A stretch of 64,000 bases of DNA from Phallusia mammillata (lineage: Eukaryota > Chordata > Ascidiacea > Phlebobranchia > Ascidiidae), in NCBI GenBank assembly GCA_003260075.1, contig QLIY01000223.1, positions 125,374-189,373 of the forward strand, written 5' to 3'. The notes under the pieces were generated by a model. That model saw only the letters and a list, made by a program, of their open reading frames with translations, was not told where the DNA came from and ran no database searches. Within the stretch, counting starts at the first letter, position 1; every line of letters starts with the position of its first letter. A program made the position numbers and the translations under genes. Positions 37,501 to 47,953 of the stretch are shown here, in pieces.

Positions 37501-40500
37501 AGTTTACATTAAAAGACACCCAGCCACATGAGGAATCTTACTTATTTGCAATGCTCTATTGTTTTTGGCTCTACCTTTCGATATATATAAATGGACGCTG
37601 CCCGTTTATTTAACTTCATTCAATGGAAACAGTGCCTTAAAAAAGTCATTTATAACTGTATAACTGTTTTTTTTCAATTATAGTAACTTTGGTTTAGTAA
37701 CCATTGTAACAAATAACTACCTCTAGTAACAAGCAACGGCACATAACCTGATGTTTACATGCACAAACAAGGTAAGCACATAAAGGCTTTTATATGTGAA
37801 ATTAGAGTGTTGAATGAATTTAGGAGTAAATTTATATTTTAAAAACTTGAAAAGGAAGGGCAAAGATATAAAAAGGGTTTAGAATCTCAGTCCTCGACAC
37901 TTAACACTAATATATCTTTTTATTGCTCTTAACATAACCACAAGTATACCTTCAGCTTGTGAAAAAATCTGGTCTCTTTCATTTTGCACAGCAGATAATT
38001 CTTCTTTCAAAGATTGAAGCTCCTGTTCAATGTCTTGCCGAATATCTTGCTCTTGATCAAGCGAGTCTTGTTTCAACAAAGCCGTTTCATTTGTCTGCCC
38101 AAGTTCCTCTGTCAAGGACTGTAGTTTTTGCTGCAAATCTGAGATCTATAACACAAAACAGTTGGGTTTTACTCAAAAATTGCATTGACTTCCTCTTAAT
38201 GATTCATGGAGTATTATTAAAACACTTCAGGGTAAAACAAATGTTAAATGTCTCGGCAGAAAAAAAATAATGCCAAACCAAACAATATCACTTGAAAGGC
38301 TTTGTATAATCCCTATTTGGTGTAAGCTTCATGTTATATTAATATTCCAATAAAACCAGATATTAATGTAAAGCAGATTAGGCTTTTATGTTTAAATCAC
38401 CATGCCACTATAACATGTGGTGACATATTAACCAAACATGAATATAACATTTTAACACTTATTGGGGGTTTACCTCAGTTTTGAGTTCTTCTCTCTGTTG
38501 ATTTGCTTGTTTCAAAGCTTCCTTTGCTTCCACTGAAACTTTTTCTACAGCCTTGTCTTTCTCGCTTTGCATGTTACCAAAATCAGCCTGAATTAAAAAT
38601 TTTGTTGAAACATAAAAATATGTTGAATCTACTTTATAAAATTGCCATTTTTTAGTTCTGCGTTTTGTCACTTAATTTTATTATTTAATCATTTAAATTA
38701 TAACTATTTAACAAATATTTCTTTCATATAAACAAGTTTGAATTAAAAAATGATCAATTTTTTTTAAAAGGCAACAGCAAACAAAATCAACAAACTTGAC
38801 ATTTACATTGTTTTCTTTTTTGCCCTTAAAAGTGGTAGCTGTGGTTTTGTTACAATTATAAATGTGATGTAACAAACCTCTATTTTAGCAATAGATTCTG
38901 CATGTTCCCGTTCCAAAGTCTCCTGAGCATTTTTGAATTCTAGTTTCATCACTTCCAAAGCTTCATCCAATTCTGCTTTTTGGGCTTGCAATGTGTTTTC
39001 ATTGGCAAGTCCCTGCTGTTTCAAGACTTCTTCCATTTGACCTGAAGCCCATAATTTGCCAGTAATTATCACAGAAAAGAGTGCAGGACAATTATGTCAG
39101 ATAAATACGTAGTTACACTGTTGTAGTCAATTGTAGTAGATTTACAAACAACAAAACTTGTTTTTGAAAAATACAGGTCTCATAAAAAGATCTTCCCAAA
39201 AACAAAAAATACATATTTACCATAAACTAAATGATTTTGAGATGAAAATGCTTGTTTTATCACTGTATTTGGCATCAAATTTAAAACAAAACAAAAGCTT
39301 GACATACATTCCAAATCAGATTTGTGTTGTTGTTTAAGGTTGTCCAAATCATCTCTATGTTTTTCCACTAGCTCTGCTTGTGAAAGTTCATTTTCTTGAT
39401 CCAATCTTCTTCGCAGTAAATCAAGTTCCTTCTCAAGTTGATTCTCAAATTCTTCCTAAAAAATAGCATCAGCCATTTAGCAAAAATATTTACAATTTTG
39501 TATTAGCTTTTGTTACCTTAAGTTCTATGCGGAGTCGTTCTTCACCAAATGTCTTAATTTCCTCAGCTTCAATTCTTAATGATTTTAATTCTTTCTGATG
39601 AGAATCAATTAGCTCTTGCAATTTGGCATCATGTTCTTCTTGCATGCGGACAACTTCTCGATCACGAGACTTTTCATGAACCTAAATTTAACACATTGTG
39701 AACTTTTGTGAATAACAAATTTAAAGTACTATTTTTTTCAGGGTTGGAAAATCAAGTTGAAATATTATATTTCCTCGTTCAAATTTACTGACTGGAATGG
39801 AAGAAAATATTCCAACAACTTTTAGTCATACTTTTAAAGCCAAAAATATTACCCAATAAAAGATATTAAGTTTTGTAGAGAACACTGCTTTACGGAAAGT
39901 TTAGATATTTTTTGTCAACACTTTTTAAACCTGCAATGAAAAAGAAACTTACATCTTTGACAGATTCCAATTGTCCTTTTCGTTCATTTTCCATTTGTGC
40001 TCTTGTAGCATCAAGTTGTCGCTGCATTTCAACCTTCACTTCATCCATCTAAAAATAAATTTAAACTTGAATACAAATCTAATGGACTTTTTTAGCAGGT
40101 TTAAGCTGTAAACCATTTCACTTTCTCTTACTTTCTTAATTAGATTTTTGCATACACTATAGCATTTACAGCACTCAAGTGAGCAACTCTGATCATCATG
40201 TATCGAACTTAAATCTTCCATGGAAGGTGATAAACTTGGGGAATGGGAAATATCTTCCAAATGGCAAATACAACAACATGAGTCTGTATCGCTGTCACTC
40301 AAGTCATCACTTAAAGCAGCAGCTTTAGCAAGGGCTGCTGGACCAAATTTGATCAACCTCAACTCACTGTTGGGCATTCGAGAAACCACTCGAACGCAAC
40401 CACATGATGAACACTGTTTCATGGAAGTCTGTGAACTGCTGCCAAACATTGAAGACAACTGACTTTCAGGGCTAAAATCATCCATTCTGGACTGTTTAAG

Positions 40501-43500
40501 CACCTTTAAACTTTCGAAAGAAGCTTTCTCTATGGTGTAGCGGAGTTTTGTGCTAATAGTTGGGGAAATGGAAAAAGAGTAAAGCTATGAATATTTTATA
40601 TGCATATGCAACTAGCTTGCTGCATCAATAATTTAGCCAAATTTGTGTGCACAGGTAAGCGTATTAGCTATGTAATATCAACATGTAAATGATAACGGGA
40701 GATGACATACATTATTATTATTATTGTTTGAATGTTAATTATACAGGTTCACCTTGTATGACAAAAATGCATTCTGCAAAACTATTCTAATTGAGAAGTT
40801 AAACAAAATTTAAAAAAATCATACAACTTAGAAAGTATAAATTTGAATAAAGCTAATAAAATAAACTTTTTGCACCTATATGTCACAATAATTTGAGCAG
40901 AAGTTTTAATTTGTAAAGTAATATATTTGAGAATAATATGACAACAGCAGCAGATTTCAGCACAAAATTTTACCTGTCTGTGGTGTTGTGAATGCAGATT
41001 TTTTAATTCTTCTGAATGTTCATTCTTGCAGTCTTGAAGTTTCTTTTCATTGTCTTCTTTGTCCTGCACTGCAGTTTGTGTTACTGTGTCCAGATCGGCT
41101 TGTAATTGTGCAAGTGAATCTTCATGCTTTGAAAAAGGGAGAGACATTTAATTAATTTAACAAAGCTTGCTTAGCAATATACATTTGAACCTGTTGTACC
41201 TCTTTGGATTTCTTCTCATGCATTTCATTGAGTTGTTGCATTTCAAGCTTGGATTCATTGAGGTGGTCTTTCATTGCTTCAAGCTCAGTTTCAAGTGCAG
41301 ACTTTGTTTTTTTCTGCACATGAACATTTGTCAACTACTTATTAAAGGAGATTATAAACATTCAAGAAGTTTAGGAAATTCATAGCAAGTGGATTACAAA
41401 TATAAATATGTAACTTTTCTGTGTCGACAGAAAAGCTGTTCAATTTTTATATTTCGCATTGCTAAGGATTATAGGAAAAAGAGTGTATTGAAACATAAAT
41501 ACCAGTTTATCAGCAGATTCTTCCATTCGCTCAATATCATCTCGTAGGTTTCTTTTTGCTTTTTCTGTCTCCTCTATTCTTTGTGTTGCATCTGCAAGTT
41601 CTTTCTGATACGAAACCACTTCATCTTCCAAGTCCTTTCAACACAAATTTAAAAAAAATCATCAACACATACCAATTCAGGTGCAAAACAATGGCAATTA
41701 CTTTAATTTGTTTCTTGGAAACACTGCTTTCTTTAGCACGAGTTTGCGATTGACGAAGTTGTTGTCGTAATGTGTCTCTTTCCTCTTCCAACTGCTCAAG
41801 CTGTTTGCTAAATGAGGCTTGTATTTCAGAACTTACTGCAAAATAAGAACAGTTGATGGACACTACAATCACAAAACATTTAACATACAGTAAACAGAAA
41901 AAAATTGGCAACCAAGTAAAACCTACCAGTATCGGACATTTCTAGTCTGTTTTCCAAATCTTCACATAAAGCCTTTTCTTCCATAAGTTTGGTTTCATAT
42001 TCATCTACAGTGCTTACTAACTGCTGGTTAAGTTGAATTACCTAAATTGCAAAAAATACAAATCCAGACAAATGCCGAAACAGAAGTTAAATCAGAAAAT
42101 TACAAAGCAAAGTTTGCAAACCTCCTTATCATGATCTCGTTTTAATTTATCCACATCCCTGTAAGCATTTTCAAGCTGAGCACTAAGCATGGCAACTTGC
42201 TCACGATATGCACGTACATCCTCAGGATCATATGATGACTCAGTGTTCATATTCGATTGTGCACCCTCCATCTTAAATGCAAAACATTGGTAATAAGATT
42301 TGCAACACCAATAAATATGCATTTGAGTAGTCACTAAACTCTTAATAAACTATTCAACTGCTTTAAATAAAAGTTGGTGCTTACCTGTTTCAGGTGTAAA
42401 ATTACTCAACAAGTTACCATTTTTCTAAACACAAAACTCTGATTGTAACATATTTTACATTCTGCAAGATTTAATCACATTCCCAATGTCACAAAGAATA
42501 TACTATTAAAAAATGACAAAATATTGAACACTACTTAGTACCAATATGCTGCCTAGAAACTGCCTTAGCGTGGGGATCGAGTGGAAACTTATGAAAGCAA
42601 ATATTTGAATCAAAACAGTTGGAATTTACAATCCGTCACCATTATGACGCTTTGCCAACTATGGGACAATCAAAACACTTGTGGCCACATGGCAATTGTG
42701 TAGAGTGAGGAGTGTTGACATTAGAAGTAAGGGCCGGGATAAGAAATAAGTGCTCAGAGATATCCTGGCATTTTTCTGGGACCTCTCAGTGTGAAGTACT
42801 GTTGCTTGACATAACAATAGCAAAAACACAGGTGGTTAAGAAAATATTTGAAGGTGAAGCAGATAGCAAAAATGATGTAGCAGGTGGAAGTTGTTACAGA
42901 TCAAGAAAATAATACGTACATTATTTTCTGTTAAATTTTTTGCAACTTTTTTGTGCAGCTTTTTGTTAATTCCAGTTCGGTAAATTTTGTACATTCATTC
43001 TTTGCCATTATGCTATTAACCTATTGTGCTAAATTGTGTACCATGGAAGCAAACAAAATGCAAACAACAAATTCTTTAACCTGTAACAATTTGGTTCATG
43101 TGATAGCCCAAACAACAGTCACTAATGTCTCAAGGAGTTTAAACGGTTTTCAATGAATGGCAGGCACTCAACACTACAATAGGCAAGCACTGTTTTGCTT
43201 TTCTTTCTCTCATGTGTGCGTAGTGTAACTCAATCAGGCATGACCCAACTGAAAGCGTATTGAACAACAAATAGAGCCGGTAAATTTAAATTGTCCCACA
43301 ACAAGCTGACCCACACAACTTACAAAAACATACACAATTATAACTCTACCAGAACACAATTTAAATGCTTTGACCAAGAGAAGTTTTAAATATTAATACC
43401 AGGGTTGTAAAACAACTAGCAACAAGCATTGTTAATTTGAGGTAAGCAAATCAGTATTGCTGGGCTGTCAATACATGTAAGATATTAATAAATATTTCAC

Positions 43501-45975
43501 ATGTACAACAATGTAATACGACTTACAATAAAACACATCTATACATTGATCAATGCCCCCAAAACAGGGTATTTTTGTCATAACCAATCATATCCAGTGC
43601 AGTCATTTTTAAGTTAAAAAAATATTTTTTGCAGTTTAATAAATTATAAACCAACATGTTGACAGAATACTTTAAACTCACCTGTTGTCTTGCAGCCTTA
43701 AGTGCTTCAGCATGTTCATGTTTAATGGCTGCAATTTGTAATCCATGTTGCTCTTCCAACTCAGCTCTGATCATAGTTTTTGCTTTTTCGATTTCATCCT
43801 GGACAGACCTTAAAGCTGCATAAAAACAAAGGTAATTTCACCAACTTCCCCACTTGAACCTTCAAAAAAGGTACACAAAAATGTAAAAAAATATAAAATA
43901 AATTCGCTTGCAAACCTGAACTATCCTCGGAAGTTGCAAGCTGACTTTTTTCCAACTCAGACCTAAGCGATCTGCATTTTTCTTCCACTTCTCCGACTTC
44001 TAAACTTTTCTCTGCCAACTTTTGTGCCATTGCCTGCATTACTTGGTCCTGTTTCGAAAGTTCCACCTTGTACAAGTCAAGTTTACTTCTGGTTTCAGTC
44101 AGTTCTGCCACAATCTGCAAAATTAAAAACAATATAATAAAAGGAGAGTATCACATCTGTACTAGATTCAGTTTACCTTTAAAGTCAAACAATGTCACAT
44201 TTTTAAACAGTTTACATGTAATTACCTCCGTCTGTTCACCACCAGAATCCATCACAGCATCAGTGGCCTTTGTCAGTTGCTGTTGTAGGTGTCTAACATG
44301 GTTTGCAGTTTGTGTTACACTGTCTCGCAGTTCGTATATAATTGCATCCCTTTCACTGATACTGGTTTCCAAAAGTGTCACCTGATCTAAATCAAAAATT
44401 ATGTCACCAAGTAGTTTACAGCTCAAGAAAGTCATCATGATAATAATAAAATATGTTATTTTGCTTATTGTGCTTCTAAACATAGAGTAGAAAAGTTGCA
44501 AGTTTATCCTGTTTCAAATCTTTTACTTGTGGTTAGAAACAATGTACTTTGGTATACAGAATGTCAATTTTTGTTTAATATGTAAAACAACATTGTATTT
44601 ACTGTTGCTTCGGAGCTCTTTGTTTTCAAGTGTCAACTTTTGTAGTGCAACCTGTTGATCTGATACAGTTATTTCCAGTTCCTGAATTTTCTCAATGGGA
44701 GATAGGCCAACATTGTAGCCACTCTCTTCCTGGTGACAATAATTGCATGCATAGTTACCAAACTGTTTATAAAATAAATAAACTCCAAATCGTTCTATAA
44801 ACTGGCCGAACATATAGATCCGAAAAAATACAATTCAATGCACAAAACAAACAAACTGAACCACGAATTGCAAAAATGATTAAAACACAAATAAAGAAGT
44901 TAATCACCTCTGTGGAAATTTCATCAGCCGTAGTTGAAGACCTATCAGTTTCATCAAATGGTGACAAAGCTCTTAAACTTGTGTCATCCCCTGTTTGTAC
45001 AGCAATACTGTCTCCTGCACCAACTTCTTCTGAATGAGATCCATCACCTACAATAAAAAGATATTGACAAACAAGATGGTCATAACTTTTCTTTGAATTT
45101 CTATAATAGTGTTCATCCTAAAATTACACTACATGCAGCCCTTCAATAGCTGGTGAAAATTTACATAAATTTTTTTTTCTTAATTCTAAACACATGACAT
45201 ACGTGGAGTAACAACCACTGAATCAGTTGTCCTCTTCTTTTTCTTACTACCAGAACGTTTCTTCCGAAAGCTAGCAAGCTGCAAAAAAATTAATAATATT
45301 ATGCATAACATGAACAGTGGCAACTAAAAAAGCAAATATGTTAGCTAATATAACGATGATTGTTTTGTTAAGTTTAAAGGTTTTTCCCCAACTTTAATGC
45401 ACATTCTCATTGCAGTTTTTATTTATATTCATAAAGCTTTTACAGTTCACATTAAATTGACTTCAAACAACTTATTAGGAAAGATTTTTTCACCATTAAA
45501 ACATTTTTTTGACTTTAGGTAAAAAAGCTGTTTACACAATTTGTTATTGGCCATATGTTGAACCTTTTATTTTTTTAAGACAAGAAAGGGCAAATGACGA
45601 ATGATAATTTTTAAGACGTTGTTTTAAAATAGGGACAAAACTGTGGATCTCATGTTTCTATGTTTAAGATGCTCCTCGGAAGTACACAATCCATTATTCA
45701 GACAATGCGATTACAGAATTTATCGCAATGAATTACAAATCAATGAAATGCCTAGGTTTTAAATTTTATTCCAGTCTCCTATCCAAACCACCCCCTGTAT
45801 CTTTTTCAGACTTCTTGTACTCAAGATTTGAATGTACAAACAAATATTGATGTTTTCTTGAAAGGTATATAATTTATCAAAGAAACCTCAAAACGAAAAT
45901 TGATTTAGGTTTCTTAAAATAAAATACCTTAGCCTTTCCAGCTTCCAGCTTTTGTTTGCGTTCTTCTTCATCCAT
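5799..45975 (-). CDS. AKAP9: A-kinase anchor protein 9 / pericentrin-type centrosomal scaffold, about 83 coding exons
   Basis: Giant coiled-coil scaffold that tethers PKA, phosphatases and gamma-tubulin complexes at centrosome and cis-Golgi (family knowledge). The N-terminus MDEEERKQKLEAGKAK then LASFRKKRSGSKKKKR matches the conserved AKAP9/pericentrin start. The C-terminus is an unmistakable PACT domain (YLRAESFRKSLAYQKKYLLL, CEEATLALIARMG, FTRFRSAVRAVIAIQR, LKFLVRKWKR). Between them is almost continuous heptad-rich, Glu/Gln/Lys-rich coiled coil. The exons I could define sum to about 12.9 kb, about 4,300 residues, against about 3,900 for human AKAP9 and 3,340 for PCNT. Start ATG is 45975-45973 and stop TAA 5801-5799. 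Exons average about 155 bp, and splice phases agree throughout except where G runs cut exons (19538 and 17914-18267). Vertebrates have both AKAP9 and PCNT; whether this is their single pro-orthologue is inference. Exon coordinates are in the block entries. Confidence 0.95.
6991..7757 (-). other. AKAP9: PACT domain exons of AKAP9/PCNT
   Basis: Exons 7647-7757, 7239-7381 and 6991-7097 encode the pericentrin-AKAP450 centrosomal targeting (PACT) domain, which docks the protein at the centriole and binds calmodulin in vertebrates (family knowledge). In order they read RMHKLYTRYLRAESFRKSLA, KKYLLLLLGGFQ, DCEEATLALIARMGAYPSTD, RAFTRFRSAVRAVIAIQR and LKFLVRKWKRASS. Splice phases join these seamlessly (0, 2, 1). 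This is the decisive evidence for the family. Confidence 0.97.
8102..8433 (+). mobile_element. hAT-type MITE, degraded, in an AKAP9/PCNT intron
   Basis: 332-bp element with near-perfect inverted ends CAGTGGTACCCAAACT and AGTTTGGGAACCACTG, the CAGNGGTTC-type ends common in hAT MITEs. No clear 8-bp target duplication remains. Its right half is duplicated at 8518-8673 across a G run. Confidence 0.7.
8279..8746 (+). repeat. Direct duplication split by a 10-G run
   Basis: Copy 1 is 8279-8507, the G run 8508-8517 and copy 2 8518-8746. The copies are near-identical and lie inside the intron between exons 8852-9034 and 7647-7757. Confidence 0.85.
14828..15262 (+). repeat. Direct duplication split by a 12-G run, copies part of an exon
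   Basis: Copy 1 is 14828-15039, the G run 15040-15051 and copy 2 15052-15262. Both contain the acceptor and first about 40 coding bases of the exon that begins at 14867 on the minus strand. Only copy 1 continues into the complete exon. Confidence 0.85.
16313..16684 (+). mobile_element. hAT-type MITE (family A, copy 2)
   Basis: 372-bp relative of the element at 4857-5237, in the same orientation, with the same TAGGGATGGGCC and GGCCCATCCCTA ends and GCTCGG-rich interior. The flanking 8-bp duplication is no longer recognisable. It sits in the intron between exons 16757-16987 and 15732-15875. Confidence 0.85.
17914..18752 (+). repeat. G-run-bracketed fragment copying the 3' side of exon 57's intron
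   Basis: Fragment 17924-18257 lies between two 10-G runs (17914-17923 and 18258-18267) and is near-identical to 18414-18752. The coding exon is cut: its 5' part is 18268-18428 and its last 19 bases are 17895-17913. This is what a misplaced overlapping contig would produce. Confidence 0.85.
19047..19086 (+). other. 40-base G homopolymer in an intron
   Basis: Uninterrupted run of 40 G's between exons 19120-19197 and 18804-19020, with no duplicated flanks. Its uniformity, with no interruptions, suggests a filled gap of about 40 bases rather than biological sequence. Confidence 0.8.
19538..19583 (+). other. 46-base G homopolymer replacing the 5' end of an exon
   Basis: The run directly abuts coding sequence (EDDVDEMKIQLDAKEKEIQM on the minus strand), so the acceptor and first codons of this exon are missing. 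Translating through it gives a spurious poly-proline stretch. Nearby, 19592-19693 and 19740-19853 are a duplicate pair separated by a further 10-G run at 19694-19703. Confidence 0.8.
20072..20255 (+). repeat. Direct duplication split by a 10-G run
   Basis: Copy 1 is 20072-20154, the G run 20155-20164 and copy 2 20172-20255. They lie just downstream (minus strand) of exon 20321-20422. Confidence 0.85.
23718..23942 (+). repeat. Direct duplication split by a 10-G run
   Basis: Copy 1 is 23718-23824, the G run 23825-23834 and copy 2 23836-23942, in the intron between exons 24180-24347 and 22872-23015. The copies differ by only a base or two. Confidence 0.85.
24368..24698 (+). repeat. Direct duplication split by a 10-G run
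   Basis: Copy 1 is 24368-24526, the G run 24527-24536 and copy 2 24537-24698, inside the intron between exons 24761-24945 and 24180-24347. Confidence 0.85.
25149..26127 (+). repeat. Duplicated exon-intron block split by an 11-G run, with a 266-bp indel
   Basis: Copy 1 is 25149-25756, the G run 25757-25767 and copy 2 25768-26127. Both carry the 94-bp exon (25566-25659 and 25936-26029), with the same protein and only a few silent changes. Copy 1 has about 266 extra bases (25283-25549, including an N) that copy 2 lacks. This looks like two haplotypes, one with an insertion. Confidence 0.85.
26605..26956 (+). repeat. Direct duplication with two G runs
   Basis: Copy 1 is 26605-26769, the G run 26770-26780, copy 2 26781-26946, followed by a second G run 26947-26956. 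It lies in the intron between exons 27599-27819 and 25936-26029. Confidence 0.85.
27152..28224 (+). repeat. Interleaved duplicated intron and exon fragments with three G runs
   Basis: Intron piece 27152-27476 recurs as 27890-28214. The exon end 27489-27571 recurs within the full exon 27599-27819. G runs at 27572-27581, 27880-27889 and 28215-28224 mark the borders. The order (intron, exon end, G, whole exon, G, intron copy, G) cannot give a normal transcript and fits contigs placed out of order. Confidence 0.85.
32072..32558 (+). mobile_element. hAT-type MITE with perfect 8-bp target duplication (family B)
   Basis: 487-bp element with inverted ends CAGTGATTCCCGACCT and AGGTTGGGAACCACTG, flanked by the perfect 8-bp repeat TTTTAGAC (32064-32071 and 32559-32566). 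It lacks a transposase frame. It sits in an AKAP9/PCNT intron between exons 32815-32880 and 31789-31890. Confidence 0.92.
33502..33711 (+). repeat. Direct duplication split by a 10-G run
   Basis: Copy 1 is 33502-33599, the G run 33600-33609 and copy 2 33610-33711, wholly intronic. Confidence 0.85.
34789..35085 (+). repeat. Direct duplication split by a 10-G run
   Basis: Copy 1 is 34789-34933, the G run 34934-34943 and copy 2 34944-35085. It is intronic and adjacent to the duplicated-exon block at 35118-35848. Confidence 0.85.
35118..35848 (+). repeat. Duplicated block containing a divergent exon pair, split by a 10-G run
   Basis: Copy 1 is 35118-35499, the G run 35500-35509 and copy 2 35510-35848. 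Each carries a 133-bp exon on the minus strand (35181-35313 and 35572-35704) and part of the next exon. The exon proteins differ at about 8 of 45 residues. Because 133 is not a multiple of three, using both exons breaks the frame, so only one can serve per transcript. Confidence 0.85.
40132..40503 (-). other. AKAP9: AKAP9/PCNT exon 14: Cys-rich insertion in the coiled coil
   Basis: A 372-bp exon, the second longest in the gene, encodes 124 residues that are not coiled coil. It has three Cys clusters: CSSCGC, CCCIC with a nearby His (CHLED), and CSLECCKCYSVC, separated by Ser/Asp-rich low-complexity sequence (LSDDLSDSDTDS, SPSLSPSMEDLSS). The spacing suggests metal binding, but I recognise no named zinc-finger class. 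It is in frame (phase 0 to 0), so it could be skipped without a frameshift. Confidence 0.8.
40974..45975 (-). other. AKAP9: AKAP9/PCNT exon block 1 (exons 1-13), N-terminus
   Basis: Coding exons in transcript order: 45928-45975, 45203-45278, 44908-45047, 44603-44729, 44226-44386, 43916-44114, 43682-43815, 42122-42271, 41927-42041, 41702-41835, 41503-41634, 41191-41313, 40974-41126. The first two encode the conserved basic N-terminal signature. Exon 3 is Ser/Glu-rich and predicted disordered; coiled coil begins in exon 4 (EKIQELEITVSDQQ). All borders are GT-AG and reading phase is continuous. The 1.4-kb intron between 43682 and 42271 is the longest in this block. No alternative start was needed, but exon 8 opens with an in-frame ATG (MEGAQSNMN) that could begin a shorter isoform. 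Confidence 0.85.
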
Positions 45976-46744
45976 TTCAACGTAATGCTCAATTTATCTT
46001 GATCATTACTTAACTATTCCGAATACAACATTTCATCAATCTTACTTTATTAAATACACTCCTTAAACTAACGACAATTAGTAACAAGCTCACAACAAAG
46101 AGTCTGAACTTCAGTGAATTTTAATAACGTGCTGTCCTAGTGTCCTCTGATCTCTCTCACCAAAACATGTCGTTGAATAAGTGGCTGCATGTTTTGTTCA
46201 CCTGGACAACGATTCTTTATCGAATTCAATATTTCTAAAACAAAACCCAAATGAGAAAGAACGAAAAGCATGAAAGATATTGTAAACTTTACAAATTTAC
46301 GTTTTTAAAAATAGCATTTTTAGCGCGAGCCAACTCTGATAAAGTGCAAACACGTCTACGCAGTCATGCGTGAAATATTTGACGACTGTTGCTAATCTAT
46401 TCCCGCAGGGCAGGGGAATACGTAAGCTCAGGGGCCATTAGCAGTGGAGTAGTGGTTGGGTTCAAGGGCGTATTGGGGGCTTTGTGGCTGCCAACCTCAT
46501 TAAATCCGTATTACTGACATATGTATCTCCATTACAAGGAATGAACATCGTTTAATGTGTGTTGCCATAAACCACAGCAAAGTTCAAATTTGGCCTTGTA
46601 TATTAAAGAAAAACTTTCAAAAATGTGAAAAAAACTTACACAAAATGGAACAGAAAAAAATTGCACCGATGCAAAAGAAAAATGTATATGCCTAGCCTAA
46701 TCCAAATCTAACCAATTAAAGCTATATGCATGTTCCGTTGAGAG
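45976..46744. other. 5' flank of the AKAP9/PCNT gene
   Basis: Expected to hold the promoter and 5' UTR. I see no TATA box at a convincing position and no other gene. No upstream coding exon is required, because the ATG at 45975 already begins the conserved N-terminal signature. Confidence 0.5.
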
Positions 46745-47953
46745 CAAGGATGGCAGTACGATAGTACTAAATATTTTGTGCTTACGAGCTGACTGCTATC
46801 CAATGGGAGGGTTGCACGCACTGTAGGCCTATTATTGAAATGCGCACATGACAAGAACAGAGATTAACTCGGCATTTGTAATTGATTCTCAAGTTAGTTA
46901 AAAAAGCTAGCTAGTGTTTGTATCATTGTCTCTTTCGCGGCAATGATTTTAAGAAACATGCGGTTAAAAATTACACATTGTCGCTGCACGAGCCCATCAT
47001 AGAAAACACATCAACCTTTCATTTCGAATAAGCTGGTTGCAGTGGGGCAGCTTGAGTCAGGGTTGCCAAACCGTCCAAGATTTATCCTTATTTTGAAAGG
47101 CAATGTCTTAAAAAAGTTCATTGTCCTTATTTTTAAGAAATGTCCTTATTTTTGACTCGAGTCCTTATTTTGTCTTATTTTGCTACAGGTAAAAGTAAAC
47201 CTAGACCTGAGCTGTTGTGAGATGCACGAAGTATTTTCTACGCACAAGGAGTTGCTGGAACAGATTGTTCCTGCTGGGCATAAAAAATATGACATGTGGT
47301 ATGTCATAGTTCGTATCAATGCAAAGATTTGTTTGAAAACGTTTGTTTCGTTTCGTATGAAAATTGGATTTTTCGATTGTCCTGGGGGGGGGGCAGGGTT
47401 GCCAAACCGTCCAAGATTTATCCTTATTTTGAAAGGCAATGTCTTAAAAAAGTTCATTGTCCTTATTTTTAAGAAATGTCCTTATTTTTGACTCGAGTCC
47501 TTATTTTGTCTTATTTTCAACCATGACTAGTCAAATCCCTGCTACAGGTAAAAGTAAACCTAGACCTGAGCTGTTGTGAGATGCACGAAGTATTTTCTAC
47601 GCACAAGGAGTTGCTGGAACAGATTGTTCCTGCTGGGCATAAAAAATATGACATGTGGTATGTCATAGTTCGTATCAATGCAAAGATTTGTTTGAAAACG
47701 TTTGTTTCGTTTCGTATGAAAATTGGATTTTTCGATTGTCCTTATTTTTGGTTTCAAGTCGATGGCAACCCTGTTTAGAGGTTAGGGACCTCTTCTTTAA
47801 GTGCATGTCATAAAACGTATCCAACCTAATCCCGATTGGTTTATTTGAAGGTACGGTACGTTTTCATTTTTGACATTTGGTACGGTACGCTCTACGTAAC
47901 GAGGTACATGGTACGGTCTATGCAATACGTACCGTACCGTACTGCCATCCTTG
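46745..47953 (+). mobile_element. 1.2-kb hAT-type element with perfect 8-bp target duplication (family C)
   Basis: Inverted ends CAAGGATGGCAGTACG and CGTACTGCCATCCTTG are flanked by GTTGAGAG at 46737-46744 and 47954-47961. The right end has tandem GGTACGGTACG-type subterminal repeats. No transposase is seen. A second element (47058-47773) lies inside it, so this is an older insertion with a nested one. Confidence 0.88.
47058..47773 (+). mobile_element. Nested MITE-like element (family D), internally duplicated by a G run
   Basis: Inverted ends CAGGGTTGCCA and TGGCAACCCTG. A clear 8-bp target duplication is not seen. The interior holds two copies of the same sequence (47058-47383 and 47394-47759) around a 10-G run at 47384-47393, so the true element is probably about 370 bp. 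Related fragments occur at 48755-49011 in reverse and at 49073-49230 in the same orientation. Confidence 0.75.

Larger units (their letters stand above)
31789..40048 (-). other. AKAP9: AKAP9/PCNT exon block 2 (exons 15-34)
   Basis: Exons: 39953-40048, 39517-39681, 39308-39455, 38878-39041, 38474-38587, 37950-38145, 37303-37451, 37105-37229, 36758-36955, 36257-36442, 36004-36137, 35800-35912, 35572-35704 (alternative copy 35181-35313), 34690-34775, 34214-34368, 34068-34151, 33749-33863, 33178-33357, 32815-32880, 31789-31890. Nearly all is coiled coil. Exon 23 carries a Ser-rich SSSPMLLESSPMRSVSAMS tract and appears to end at a GC donor. Exon 24 carries an acidic DEEDEEEESKDKTADE tract. Duplications with G runs fall at 33600-33609, 34934-34943 and 35500-35509. 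The last copies a whole exon plus part of its neighbour. Confidence 0.85.

Noticed and set aside
42385-42424. 40-bp candidate AKAP9/PCNT exon with good GT-AG borders
   Set aside because: Flanking exons are both phase 0 here, so 40 bases would shift the frame. Skipping it keeps the frame, though an untranslated first exon of a short isoform starting at 42271 cannot be excluded.
47180-47757. Duplicated open frames containing MHEVFSTHKELLEQIVPAG on the plus strand
   Set aside because: They lie wholly inside the nested MITE. The frame could be a remnant of element coding sequence, but no transposase or host domain is recognisable.
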